Below are positions 53,901 through 63,900 of a stretch of DNA of 64,000 bases, in pieces. The stretch comes from Prosopocoilus inquinatus. Its lineage: Eukaryota; Arthropoda; Insecta; Coleoptera; Lucanidae. Location: positions 48,268,001-48,332,000 of the forward strand of contig CM069873.1 of assembly GCA_036172665.1 (NCBI GenBank). The letters run 5' to 3'. The position numbers and the translations under genes are program-made. Position 1 is the stretch's first letter. Each line of letters opens with the position of its first letter. The notes under the pieces were generated by a model that was given only the letters and a program-made list of their open reading frames with translations, made no database searches and had not been told where the DNA came from.

Positions 53901-56750
53901 GTGGGAAAGACGTTCGACGACCACCTAAGGAACCTGGAAGGAGTGTTCCAGCGGCTTCGCGGAGCTGGACTAAAGCTTAGCCTCAAGAAGTGTCACCTGT
54001 TCCAGAAGGAAGTGAATTACCTGGGGCACATTGTTAATGGAAATGGAATCGCCGTGGACCCTGTGAAGATTCAGGTGGTGAAAGACTGGCCAACTCCCAG
54101 AAATAAACACCAAATAAGGAGTTTCCTTGGCCTGTGCACTTACTATCGGCGCTACGTTCCTGGATTTGCAGACATTGCTAAGCCGTTAACAAAACTCACT
54201 GAAGAAGGTCGTCCATTTGAATGGGACCAACAGTGTCAAATTGGCTTTGAACAACTAAAGCAGTACTTGGTTAGTGCTCCTATTCTGAGTTATCCTCTCC
54301 CGGAAGGCAAGTTCGTCGTGGACACAGATGCTAGCAACGTTGGGATTGGTGGCGTACTCTCCCAGATACAAGAGGGGCAAGAGAAGGTGATCGGCTACTT
54401 CAGTAAAGTCCTATCAAAGCCGGAACGAAACTATTGCGTCACAAGAAGGGAATTGCTAGCCGTCGTAAAAACGATAGAACACTTCTACAAGTACTTGTAT
54501 GGTAGACGCTTCCTGCTGAGGACCGACCACGCCGCTCTAAAATGGCTTCTCCGTTTCAAGAACCCAGAAGGGCAAGTTGCACGATGGATCGAACGACTTC
54601 AGGAGTACGATTTTGAAATTCAGCATCGGGCAGGAACTAGCCATCGAAATGCCGATGCTCTCTCGAGAAGGCCCTGTGCCGAAGACTGTAAGCACTGTAG
54701 TCGTTTGGACGAGAAAATAGCCACGACTGCGAGGACAGCCATTGTTGATGACAAATGGCAAGGCGAAGAACTGCGAAGAGACCAGGAGAACGACCCGGAT
54801 TTGAAATTAGTGCTAGAATGGAAAAGCAGGGACGCGAGGCCTACCTGGGAAGAGGTAGCACCATGTGCACCGTCCGCAAAATCATACTGGGCGCAGTGGG
54901 ACTCCATAGTGTTGGATCGTGGTCTTCTGAGACGAAGCATGGAGAATCCAGAAGGCATGGAAGAGAAGACACAGTTACTAATCCCCAAGAATAGGGTGCC
55001 AGAAGTTCTGAGGGAACTTCACGATGGAACTTCGGGAGGGCATCTGGGAGTTAAGAAGACTATGGAGAAGGTGCGCGAAAGATTTTACTGGGTGAACTGC
55101 AAGGAAGACGTGAAGGATTGGTGCAGAAAGTGTGCAGTCTGCGCAGCCAGTAACGGCTCCCACAGGCGGGGTAAGGCTCCCATGAGACAGTACAACGTTG
55201 GAAGTCCTTTTGAGAGAGTTGCCATCGATGTAGCCGGCCCGTTTCCAGAAACGAATGGTGGAAACAAGTACATCGTCGTGGTAATGGACTACTTTAGTAA
55301 GTGGGTTGAAGCTTACGCCCTACCTAACCAAGAGGCGGTCACTATTGCGGAAGTCCTTGTCAGGGAATGGATCAGTCGGTATGGTGCACCTATGGAACTG
55401 CATTCAGACCAAGGAAGGAACTTTGAATCGGCCTTGTTCAAGAACGTGTGTACTCTGCTCGGCGTACGAAAAACTAGAACAACTGCACTCCACCCACAGT
55501 CGGACGGAATGGTGGAAAGGTTCAATAGAACCATCAACCGACATTTGTCCAAGGTCGTTTCCAATCATCAGAGGGACTGGGACACGTACATCCCCCTGTT
55601 TCTAATGGCATACCGCTCATCTGTTCATGAGACAACAGGGGAGACTCCCGCGAAAGTGGTATTCGGGCGAGAGCCGAGACTGCCCTGCGACCTGAAGTTT
55701 GGTGTGAAGCCTGGCGAAGTCTCTGCCGACGAAGATTACGTGAGCAAATTACGCAGGAAAATGGATGATATCCACAACCAAGTGCGTCACAATATACAGA
55801 CGGCCAGCGATCGGATGAAGGAGCACTATGACATCAACGCTCAACACGGGGGATACCAACCTGGAGCACTGGTCTGGCTTTATAACCCCCAAAGACGTCG
55901 AGGCCTCTCCCCAAAATTACAGACCTCTTGGGAAGGTCCTTACAAAGTGATGAAACGGATTAACGACGTCGTTTACCGCATCAAGAAAGTCCCCCATGGC
56001 AAACCCAAAGTAATCCACTTCAACCGGATAGCCCCTTACCATGGAGAAGCAGATGAAGGGACAGTACAAAGGGCGCAAGTTTCCGAAGTGAACTTCGAAA
56101 CCTTCATGTCTCATCACGCCGAAGGAAGCAAGGCACGGTTTGGAGTGACCACGGAGAAGCAACAAGATCTCTTTAAAGTGCCACTGGAGTACAGTCTGGC
56201 CCACTGCGTAGCAGAAGACCTGAAAATGTCCAAAGGAATCGCTCAGGTGTTTAGGAAGAAATTTGGCCAAATCGAGGAGCTACGAAGACAGCATCCCGTG
56301 GTAGGCAAGAGCTTGCAGATCATTGATTCGACGGCAGATCGGAGGCGCCACGTGCATTATTTAGTCACTAAGAAGACATCAAGCGGTAAACCTGACTATG
56401 TGACTATGTGGAGAGCCCTATATAGCCTGAGGAGACAGCTAATAGAGAACCATCAGATGAAGTTAGCCATCCCCAAATTGGGCTGCGGATTGGACGGACT
56501 AGACTGGAGAGTAATTCGAAGCATGCTGGAAGTCATCTTCCACAGAACGGGAATTGAAGTCCTAGTCTGCAGCCACCACCCACAGGCAACAGTCAGCAAC
56601 AGCAAAACCGTAGACTGTTACTTCTTCCAGGCGGGAAGTTGCAAGAATGGGCCAGCATGTAGATTCCGACACCCTCCTTCAAGACTATCACCAGGAACAT
56701 TTCGAGACGAAACGTTTCTAAGAAGGGGGCAGTGTGGCGAGCCAACCTGA
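50937..56750 (+). CDS. Gypsy gag-pol polyprotein fused to a TARG1-like macro domain and CCCH finger
   Basis: 1937 residues, start context AACAATGG. Order: SAP-like N-terminus (LKVAELKTELEERELETCGL); about twelve 11-residue coiled-coil repeats (EQSRNFKDELR type, residues ~73-207); gag (~270-450) without a CCHC knuckle; protease DTGA (Asp568); reverse transcriptase FCVDYR (882) and YLDD (982-985); RNase H DTDAS (1129); integrase HHCC finger and D1431, D1491, E1527 (D-D35-E), then the GPY module. In frame after it, residues ~1734-1881 form a macro domain of the TARG1/OARD1 type: SLAHCVAEDLKMSKGIA, VTKK (Lys1812) and GCGLD (Asp1853), the two catalytic residues 41 apart as in TARG1. A C-x7-C-x5-C-x3-H finger starts at Cys1894. 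In the family this macro domain removes ADP-ribose from glutamate/aspartate. I infer a role in countering host ADP-ribosylation or in RNA binding. The stop codon is at 56748-56750, inside the LTR. Confidence 0.95.
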   Translation: MATRKVLLKDLKVAELKTELEERELETCGLKGALQQRLRSDLLTAGEDPETFLFEISCGPVDFNKILKDEFREQSRNFKDELREQSRNLDEKFLEQSGNFKDELREQSRNLDEKFQEQSGNLEKKLLEQSGNFKDELREQSRNLEEKLLEQSGNFDKLQNKLLEQSRDLDEKFLEQSRNFDEKLLEQSGNLKGEFLEQTKGLEDKLVVKISEETRNLQENVEEIIFQQDNKIKNLEQIMAGLRVFGDQPPIEVLENNETRIVEGPAENSKLKIKPPTFDGKSSWPNYFKQFEAAAKANRWTASEKATSLIVALRGDAIDVLQTMPPEEQEDFDKLVNRMEMRYGQAHLTEVYHAQLRNRCQKSGETLQEFEADVARLAQLAYPTAPVEFLKCLTVQAFIDGIRDPDNQQALRMTHPKTSKNALAYALEFEAARRVSRGHVKVRAAMDFQEEEEEESANAKVGSAIKERPREYTTAEDVRRIVEQVFKQKKPLVWPGGRTCSQAMSKAQTGSKKATVKLSRVGAEGQTSTRIQRPPKTKANQVISLRQLTSSIFVDVTIDDIPHTMLLDTGATKTILRPDVIKSSGRTEPTKWKLKTATGTSATVHGEVEVIITIGSTPIKHRALVADIEDEAILGIDVMCAHGFQLDLKRGVMAVNNEELVLHQRGDVAARVVLAEDVVLPSRTEVIVDAKLDGVFQDGQVIMVEPNTDDQRIGRGVLVGKMLLTAKKEVPVRLMNVNCFSVNIKKGTILGSCTMVSSISRQLETNVPEAKVPKKLWEMVMSTAQELTPDQKTKAKNLIGRYQDVFEVENGSKGRTDVVKHKIETGEERPIRQAPRRLPLAKREEAERIIREMEKDNVIEPSSSPWASPVVLVKKKDGSTRFCVDYRLLNNVTKKDSYPLPRIDDTLDTLAGSKIFSTLDLKSGYWQVELAPEDREKTAFSIGMGLWQFTVMPFGLCNAPATFERLMETVLKGLSWTTCMVYLDDIIVVGKTFDDHLRNLEGVFQRLRGAGLKLSLKKCHLFQKEVNYLGHIVNGNGIAVDPVKIQVVKDWPTPRNKHQIRSFLGLCTYYRRYVPGFADIAKPLTKLTEEGRPFEWDQQCQIGFEQLKQYLVSAPILSYPLPEGKFVVDTDASNVGIGGVLSQIQEGQEKVIGYFSKVLSKPERNYCVTRRELLAVVKTIEHFYKYLYGRRFLLRTDHAALKWLLRFKNPEGQVARWIERLQEYDFEIQHRAGTSHRNADALSRRPCAEDCKHCSRLDEKIATTARTAIVDDKWQGEELRRDQENDPDLKLVLEWKSRDARPTWEEVAPCAPSAKSYWAQWDSIVLDRGLLRRSMENPEGMEEKTQLLIPKNRVPEVLRELHDGTSGGHLGVKKTMEKVRERFYWVNCKEDVKDWCRKCAVCAASNGSHRRGKAPMRQYNVGSPFERVAIDVAGPFPETNGGNKYIVVVMDYFSKWVEAYALPNQEAVTIAEVLVREWISRYGAPMELHSDQGRNFESALFKNVCTLLGVRKTRTTALHPQSDGMVERFNRTINRHLSKVVSNHQRDWDTYIPLFLMAYRSSVHETTGETPAKVVFGREPRLPCDLKFGVKPGEVSADEDYVSKLRRKMDDIHNQVRHNIQTASDRMKEHYDINAQHGGYQPGALVWLYNPQRRRGLSPKLQTSWEGPYKVMKRINDVVYRIKKVPHGKPKVIHFNRIAPYHGEADEGTVQRAQVSEVNFETFMSHHAEGSKARFGVTTEKQQDLFKVPLEYSLAHCVAEDLKMSKGIAQVFRKKFGQIEELRRQHPVVGKSLQIIDSTADRRRHVHYLVTKKTSSGKPDYVTMWRALYSLRRQLIENHQMKLAIPKLGCGLDGLDWRVIRSMLEVIFHRTGIEVLVCSHHPQATVSNSKTVDCYFFQAGSCKNGPACRFRHPPSRLSPGTFRDETFLRRGQCGEPT

Positions 56751-57059
56751 CTTAGCGCAAGGCGTCAAGAAGTCGGTCCGCTTCGATGTGTCATCGGCCG
56801 TCACGCGTTCGGGGCCTATATCGAGCAAACTAGAATCTTCCAGCATAGAGACTTCCAGACGCCAGCAGTAGATATAAAATCGCCCGGAGTTGACTCACCA
56901 GTCAGTCGAATTCGAACAGCGATAGTCGAAGTTAGATTTTAGTGTGAAAATAAATTGTTAGAAATAAATTAGTTTTTAAGCTTTATTAAATTACGGTTAA
57001 GTTTTTATCGAGTGTTTTATTCGTTTAAATAAATAAACTCAAACCCTAGAAACGTAACA
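56733..57059 (+). repeat. 3' LTR of young gypsy element
   Basis: 327 bp. The polyprotein stop codon falls 16-18 bp inside it, so the last few residues are LTR-encoded. One substitution relative to the 5' LTR. Confidence 0.95.
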
Positions 57060-57063
57060 GTAT

Positions 57064-57553
57064 TTAATCTGTCTGTACTAAAATTATTTTAAATTAGGGG
57101 TACACGAAATTAAATAGAATAAGTTGATGTGACATCATCGATAATTTTTAAAACCAATAATACAATTTTTTTCTGGAATCCTGTACTTTAGCTGTTTCTG
57201 ATGGCCATGGTGCGTATTTATATTTTTGTCTTGGAAATAAAAACCAAAAATGTATATCTTTGTTATGAAATAACTATTTACAGTTTGTACCTCAAAATCA
57301 TGATCTTAACCTCAAATATCAAACTTTGTACTTCAACACTAGTTTTTCATAGCCATTTCATTCGCGTATATTTACAAACAAAATGACTGCGTTATTACCA
57401 TTCAAATAAAATCAGAATAAAACGCATTAATTGTCTTAAATCAATGGTAAGCATACGGAACTATTTGAATTAAGCAGGTAGAGTGACGTAATTCCCACAC
57501 CCAATATCAGATGCTGATTGATCGAAAGTTACGAGACAGCCTGTTTAAGTATA
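57064..57553. other. Non-coding stretch
   Basis: AT-rich, no gene or repeat recognised. Confidence 0.45.
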
Positions 57554-59394
57554 TAGTGAGCCCGGATTTCGTAGGGACAGCATGGGTAACTTCTGTATTT
57601 GAAGAGATAGAGTGATGATTAAATTAGCAAAAAGGTGCAGGTTCGAGAGCTCATTAAGAATCCATTTTCAAATATTACTTGTCATGGCCAACTTGGTTAA
57701 AATTTTACAAAAGCCAAAATCTCGTAATTTCTTTCATTTGCCGTAACTTTTTTGTTACTTAAGATATTGAAATGAGATTCAAACTAATTTACATGATAAT
57801 TTAAGTACTTTTATGGGCACTTAATAAAATTAATTTCATTTCTGCAAATTTTCAGTAATCTAATCTAACCTTAAAATTTTAAATCGGTACCCTCTAATTT
57901 TTTTAGCCCTTTTAAGAAAGAATTTTTTTCTGAATATAATGATGTATCACATGATATGGAAACTTCTTCAAAATTTTGAAAAACCGAACTTATTCTTTTT
58001 AGGAACAGAAATCGCTAGTGCCATGATCACAGAAACTTTGCTTTTTGTTTTACAAGTTACTCTTCAGCGGCACTGACCGTTTGCAGTCAATGATGTGCGA
58101 GCGATTCAAATTTTAAACCAATATCACATCAGCTAGGGGTATGTTGTGCCAAAAATATAGAATTTCATAGGTGAAAATTTTAATCACTTGTACACGGATT
58201 GTCCACGAACGATCAGTGCGACTGCAGCTTCATCTGTGTAGCGTTTTCTGGATATTCAGCTTCGTATATTTCACGAGTAAGTTCTACGTTCTTGTAGCAC
58301 TTGGTATACGTATAGTCGCCATCAAGTGAATCGAAACCTATTTACAGTTCTGCAATCCTTAAGGGGCGCTTACATTTACATACATATGTTCAATAAATTC
58401 AAAAACATATCTTTACAAAACTGTCTACTTGTCGCATACAAATCCTGATGAACCTTTAGCACAAGTCTTCGACAAATACTAGCGCAAGACATCTTTTACA
58501 TTGCGTGACTTGTTCGCTATATATCTAGTATTTAATAATAACAAAAAGTGTCGCTTGTCGATCAATTTTTGTTTTCACTGGATCACTCCATCGTCACAAA
58601 CAAATGTAATACTTGTATGAGACAAATTTCAGATTCGTTCCAGACTTATCAAAGAACATGAAGGATACATGTATAATACAAATATGTATGTAATGTAAAC
58701 GCCCCTTTATTACCAACGTTAACAAGGGCGCGGTTAGCTTGCAAGTCTCGATAAAGATGATTGGGATAAAATTTTTTAGTTTTCAAAATTTTCCATTATA
58801 AGATAAAGTAGGTAATAACACTGACCGTATTGACATGAACGTATTATAATAAACGTGGTTCTTGTTTCGAAACATAATTTCACAGGTAATTTGATTTGAA
58901 ACAAAAAATAAACTTTTGTGATCATGGCACTAGCATTTCTGTTCGTAAAAAGAATAAGTTCGGTTTTTCAAAATTTTCAAGAAGTTTCCATATCATGTGA
59001 AACATCTGTGCATTCAGAAAAAAAAATCTCTCTTAAAAGGGTAAAAAAATGAGGGGGTGCCAATTTAAAATTTTAAGGTCGGGTTAGGTTAGTGAAAATT
59101 TGCAAAAATGAAATTAGTTTAATTAAAATCCCATAAAAGTACTTAAATTATCATGCAAGTTAGTTCAAACCGCATCTCAATATCTTAAGTAACAAAAAAG
59201 TTACGGCAAATAAAAGAAATTAGGAGATTTTGGATTTTTGTAAAATTTTAACCAAGTTGGCCATGACAAGTAATATTTGAAAATGGATTCTTAATGACCT
59301 CTCGAACCTGCACCTTTTTGCTAATTTAATCATCTTTCTATCTCTTCAAATGCAGAAGTTATCCATGCTGTCCCTACGAAATCCGGGCACACTG
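57554..59394. mobile_element. Long fold-back Tc1-type element, ~480 bp arms
   Basis: The right end in complement reads CAGTGTGCCCGGATTTCGTA and the left end matches it with a few changes; TA lies outside both. The arms (about 57554-58035 and 58910-59394) pair nearly base for base, from GGGACAGCATGG through GAATAAGTTCGGTTTTTC to CATGATCACA. The loop has no transposase and contains the MITE at 58362-58706. Confidence 0.82.
58362..58706. repeat. MITE nested in the loop of the fold-back (Harbinger-like)
   Basis: The ends are AGGGGCGCTTACATTTACAT and the near-complement of ATGTAATGTAAACGCCCCT. TTA is duplicated at 58359-58361 and 58707-58709. It is 345 bp and non-coding. Confidence 0.8.
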
Positions 59395-59564
59395 TATAAA
59401 CTTTGAGAAAATCTAACTTCACTGCACATGTCAAATGTTGATTGACAAACAATAATTTTCATGGCGTTCAACGGCTCCAACTGGTTCAAACCAAACATAA
59501 ATTAATCATGTTTCCGGTTTTAATCGACTGATGGGGCCGCCCAATGACTGTTAATAAGAAGGTA

Positions 59565-60535
59565 CTTTTCGCGACTAACCGGTTAGGTGTGGTCAGGCGA
59601 AATATTTGACCATTGCATTTTTGTGAGTTACCGGTAAATGTTGATAAGACGTCACGTATGTTACTCCGGCATTGCTGTCTCTCTCATATTCAGTGGATTC
59701 TATACGGATCCCTAGTTTTGCGTGCTAACCTCAACTTGTTTCAATTACAACTTTTTTTTTTGTATTAGTTAAATACACAATTCATGGTTGGACTGTTGTG
59801 AAATTTAAAAATGCGATCGCCACAGAGCCTGTAACTGTAACCGTTCATTTTGGCGAATGTTAATAACCGTGACGTATTCTCATGACCGTGACGTCACTAC
59901 TGCTAACCATGCTATTCGTAACCAGTTAGTTACGTCATACTTTAAGGTATTTTTCGCGACAAACCGGTAACGTGTGGTTAGGCGAAATAAGTGACTACTG
60001 CATTTTTGTGAGTTACTGGTAACTGTTGATATGTCACGTACGTCACTCCGGTTACTAGTTTCCTAACCTGGTCAGAGAGTTGTGGAACATTGCTGTCTCT
60101 CTTCTATTCAGTGAGTTCAGTAGCGGCTCGATATGATTTACTGCAGGTGGGCAGCAACTGCAAAAGAGGAAGATGGTTGCATTTTCCAAGTAAATTTGTT
60201 TCGTGGGGCTGTCCCGACGTGGAACCGCAACGTGCAAGATTTATATATCGGAACGGTTCCGTCACAGAGTTCATTGTAACTTCTGTGGGACAGGGTGGGC
60301 ACTGCCCACTTTGCCCAACCCGACGAGCCGCCACTGAGTGAGTTCTATACGGATCCGTAGTTCTACGTGCTAACCTCAACTTGATTCAATTACAACTTTT
60401 TTTTGTAACAGTTAAATACACAATTCATGGTTGGACTGTTGTCAAATTTAAAAATACAATCGCCACAATCGTGACCGTGACGTCACTACTGCTAACCATG
60501 CTATTCGTAACCAGTTAGTCACGAAAAATATCTGA
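59565..60535. repeat. Tandem duplication of a ~375 bp unit
   Basis: GGTACTTTTCGCGACTAACC at about 59571 recurs as GGTATTTTTCGCGACAAACC at about 59946. Both copies continue collinearly through GCATTTTTGTGAGTTAC, CTAACCTCAACTTG, ACAATTCATGGTTGGACTG and ACTGCTAACCATGCTATTCG. The second copy is lengthened by the hAT MITE at 60118-60336. Confidence 0.8.
60118..60336. mobile_element. hAT-type MITE with 8-bp target duplication
   Basis: The ends are CAGTAGCGGCTCG and the complement of CGAGCCGCCACTG, hAT-like. The duplication AGTGAGTT is at 60110-60117 and 60337-60344. The corresponding place in the first tandem copy (about 59690-59700, TTCAGTGGATTC) is empty, which confirms the insertion. The 219 bp interior has no gene. 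Confidence 0.85.
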
Positions 60536-60601
60536 ATGATTTAAAAGAATACTTATCATGGTTGGTAATGATAAGGTTACAGAAAATTAAATAATTCATA
60601 A

Positions 60602-60931
60602 TGTTACGAATTTGAGGGTTCACAAATTATAGTCGTTAAATTTCAGAACACTTTAATTAAAAGCTGTCGCTTTACACAATTAACGACACAATAGTAATGA
60701 GCTTGTCTATCAAATAACACTTTTACAAAATGTACTTTCTATTTATTCGAGGTACGAACCCTTCGCTCGCTAACTTCATCACTAAACTCAGGGCGGACCG
60801 TATGGCTTTTATAACAGAGCCCTCTTTTGCTCGAACGTACTAGAATGAACGCGTAGCTTCGGTAACGTTCTGTGACGCAAGGTGGCGTATTGATGCTAAA
60901 ATAGATCTGTTTGCACGTCATGGCTGTAACA
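60602..60931 (-). repeat. 3' LTR of the second gypsy element
   Basis: 330 bp. On the plus strand it starts TGTTACGAATTTGAG and ends GGCTGTAACA. In element sense it is directly preceded by the purine tract AAGAGGGGGATAG. Its length and ends resemble the 327-bp LTR of the young element, but the sequence is different. No target duplication can be checked because the other LTR lies beyond the window. Confidence 0.75.
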
Positions 60932-63900
60932 CTATCCCCCTCTTAGTTCTGTTCGTCACGAACAGAGTACGGAGCCAAACGGTCGACGTGGATCACTCTC
61001 ACCTTCCCATGGAGTAGCTTTTGTATCCTATAGACCACATAATTGATCCTCCTAATTATTTGATAGGGTCCATCCTAAGCCGCCTGTAGTTTGGGGCACA
61101 GTCCACGAGTCCTTCTGAGGTTGTATAGCCATACCTGGTCCCCTTCTTGGAATACTGTTTCATTGGCTCGTCGATCGTAACGGGTCTTCATTTTGTCTGT
61201 CACGAAACTGATGTTACGTCGGACGTATTCGTGAATGTTCTAGTCGCCCAAATTTTAAGTCACAAGCAGACGCATTCGTCTTCCGAATAAGACACTGTAT
61301 GGAGTTCGTTCAGTAGTGTCATGCTCTGCAGAACGGTACGCCATCAGAAAAAGGGGAAGATGTTCGTCCCAGTCCCGTTGGTTCTTCGAAACACTGACGA
61401 AACGCTCCACGATTCCATCTGACTGTGGGTGCAAGGGAGTTGCTCACGTTTTGAAAATTCCTAGTAACCTGGTCAATTTCTGGAAAATGTGTCCTTCAAA
61501 GTTTCTGCCTTGGTCGGAATGAATCTCCATAGGTACTCCAAATCTTGTTATCCAATTCTCTATCAAGGCATTCACAACGGTTACTGACTCTTGGTTTGGC
61601 AAAGCATAACCTTCTGGCCGTTTGGTGAAATAATCAGTCATTACCATAATGTATTTGTTTCCATGGTTGGTTTCTGGAAATGGACCAGCTATGTCAATGG
61701 CAATCCTCTAGAATGGTGCACCAACGTTGTAAGGGTGTAATTTTCCGCGAATCTTTTTCACGGGTCCGGATACTGCAACACATGTAGTACACCTGGCACA
61801 CCAATTTTCCACATCAGTTCTACATTTCGCCCAGTAGAACCTTTCTCATACTTTCGACAATGTCTTGTTGATGCCCAAATGTCCACCGGACGTACCGTCA
61901 TGAATCTCTTCCAGGACTTCAGCGACCCTTACCCTTGGAAGAACGAGTTGGTCCTTCATCTCACTCCCATCAGGTGTTTCCTATTTTCTCATTAGCAACC
62001 CATTCTTCAACTCCAGAGAATCCCATTGTGCCCAATAGGTTTTAAACACTGGATTCTTCCCGGATATCTCTGCCCAGATGGGACGTTGCTGTCTTTCCTT
62101 CCATTCGATTATGGTTCTTATTTCAGGATCTTCTCGCTGTTCCATTTTAATGGTCACGATTTACCACCTGTCTACTACGACGCCCGGTTTTCTGATGGGA
62201 ATTATCCCTTCTTTATTTTCTGCTTTGGAGCAGTGCCGACAATCCTCAGGACAAGGTATTCTGGAAAGTGCATCCGCATTATTATAGACTCGACCTGGAC
62301 GATTGTTGATTATAAAATCATACTCCTGTAATCTTTCTATCCATCTGGCAAGCTGGCCTTCTATGATCTTAAACTGAAGCAATCATTTCAATGCTGAATG
62401 GTCTGTTCGAAACTCTCGGCCATAAAGATACTTGTGAAAATGCTCTGTTGTCTTCACCGCGGCAAGAAGCTCCTTTCTGGTTACACAGTAGTTCCTTTCG
62501 GCTTTCGACAAAACTTTACTGAAGTAACCAATAACACGTTCTTGCACTTGTGACAGTACGCCTCCAATCCCGTAGTTGCTAGCATCACTATCAATAATAA
62601 ACTTGCCCTCTGATCTTGGATAAGATAATATAGGAGCAGTCATCAAAAGATCCTTCAGATTGTCAAAGGCTTCTTGGAAGTCCACGCTGCCTCTGCAAAG
62701 TCCTTAACGAATCGTCTGTAATAGGTGCAGAGCCCCAAGAAACTTCTTAATTCGTGCACATTCTTCGGTGGTGGCCAGTTCTTAACAGCTAAAATCTTGT
62801 CCGGGTTGTTCGCAACTCCTGCCTCAAAGATGACATGTCCAAAGTATTTCACTTCCTTCTGGAAAACTTGCATTTCGCTGGATTTAATTTTAGCTTCGCC
62901 TCTTCAATCCTTTGGAAAACGTTCCTCAGATTTGCAAGGTGTTCTTTGAAGGTTCTTCCAACCACAATTACATCATCTAAGTATACGAGGCAAGTCTTCC
63001 AGCTAAGTTCGCGCAATACCAATTCCATAAGTCGCTAAAAATTGACTGGGGCATTGCATAGATCAAAAGGCATCAACTTCAACTGCTATAGATCAGTACC
63101 TGCAAAGAAGACTGCCTTTTCCTTGTCTTCGGGATGCATTCCAACTTGCTAATAGCTATTTTTCAAGTCCAGAGTAGAGAACCATCTAGCACCGGATAAG
63201 ATGTCAATTGTGTCATCAATCCGAGGTAAGGGATAGCTATCCTTTTTCGTGATATCATTTAATCGCCTGTAGTTCACACAGAAACGCGTGCTGTCATCCT
63301 TTTTAGTTACAAGTACAACAGGAGATGCCCATGGACTTTGCGATGGTTCAATAATTCCTTGGTCCTGCATCTTCTTGATTACTTGTTAGCCTCTTCTCTC
63401 CTCGCCAATGGCAGTCTTCGTGCGGGTTGACGAATTGGATTCGAATCGCCAGGGTTAAGTCTTCATCGGTAAAGGCGAAGATTCTTTTGAATTTTCGAGA
63501 CAGTCCTCCTATGTCTTCTGTTTCCGTGGGTGTTAACGATGTTGATACATCTTCCAGGAAATTTTTCTAATAGTGATGGTAGAGTATCAGACTCATGCCG
63601 AGCACCGTTTACTTGAATGTGGTTTACACAAGCAATTGCTTCACATTTATCCACCACTGTTCCGCTGGATATGGTCACTGGGTAACTGTTGACATTTGCA
63701 AGACGAATAAGAATTGTTTCTTGGATCTTCACCAGAGTCCCACCCAGTAAAATTCCTTTCTTGACTCTGCTGATCTAAGTTTGCTCTATGATTCCGGCAG
63801 GATAGCTACCAAGGTTGCCTTCCAACTTCGCCAGAATTAACTTATCGGTTAAGGCTGGAATGTTTACCGTTTTTCCTCATGAAGTCCACTCCCAGGATGA

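Larger units (their letters stand above)
50521..57059 (+). mobile_element. Complete, young Ty3/gypsy LTR retrotransposon with macro-domain extension
   Basis: Two 327-bp LTRs (50521-50847 and 56733-57059) start TGTGGCGAGCC and end CGTAACA. I find one difference between them (A in the first, G in the second, in CAGCAGTA[A/G]ATATAAAA), implying a very recent insertion. The 4-bp target duplication GTAT is at 50517-50520 and 57060-57063. A primer-binding-site candidate starts TGGTGTCGG at 50849, and a polypurine tract AGAAGGGGGCAG ends at 56732. One uninterrupted frame (50937-56750) encodes all proteins. The element is visibly richer in G and C than its surroundings. Confidence 0.96.

Noticed and set aside
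56104..56750. Macro domain as a separate host gene captured by chance beside the element
   Set aside because: It is in frame with pol without a stop, lies before the polypurine tract and 3' LTR, and the final codons run into the LTR.
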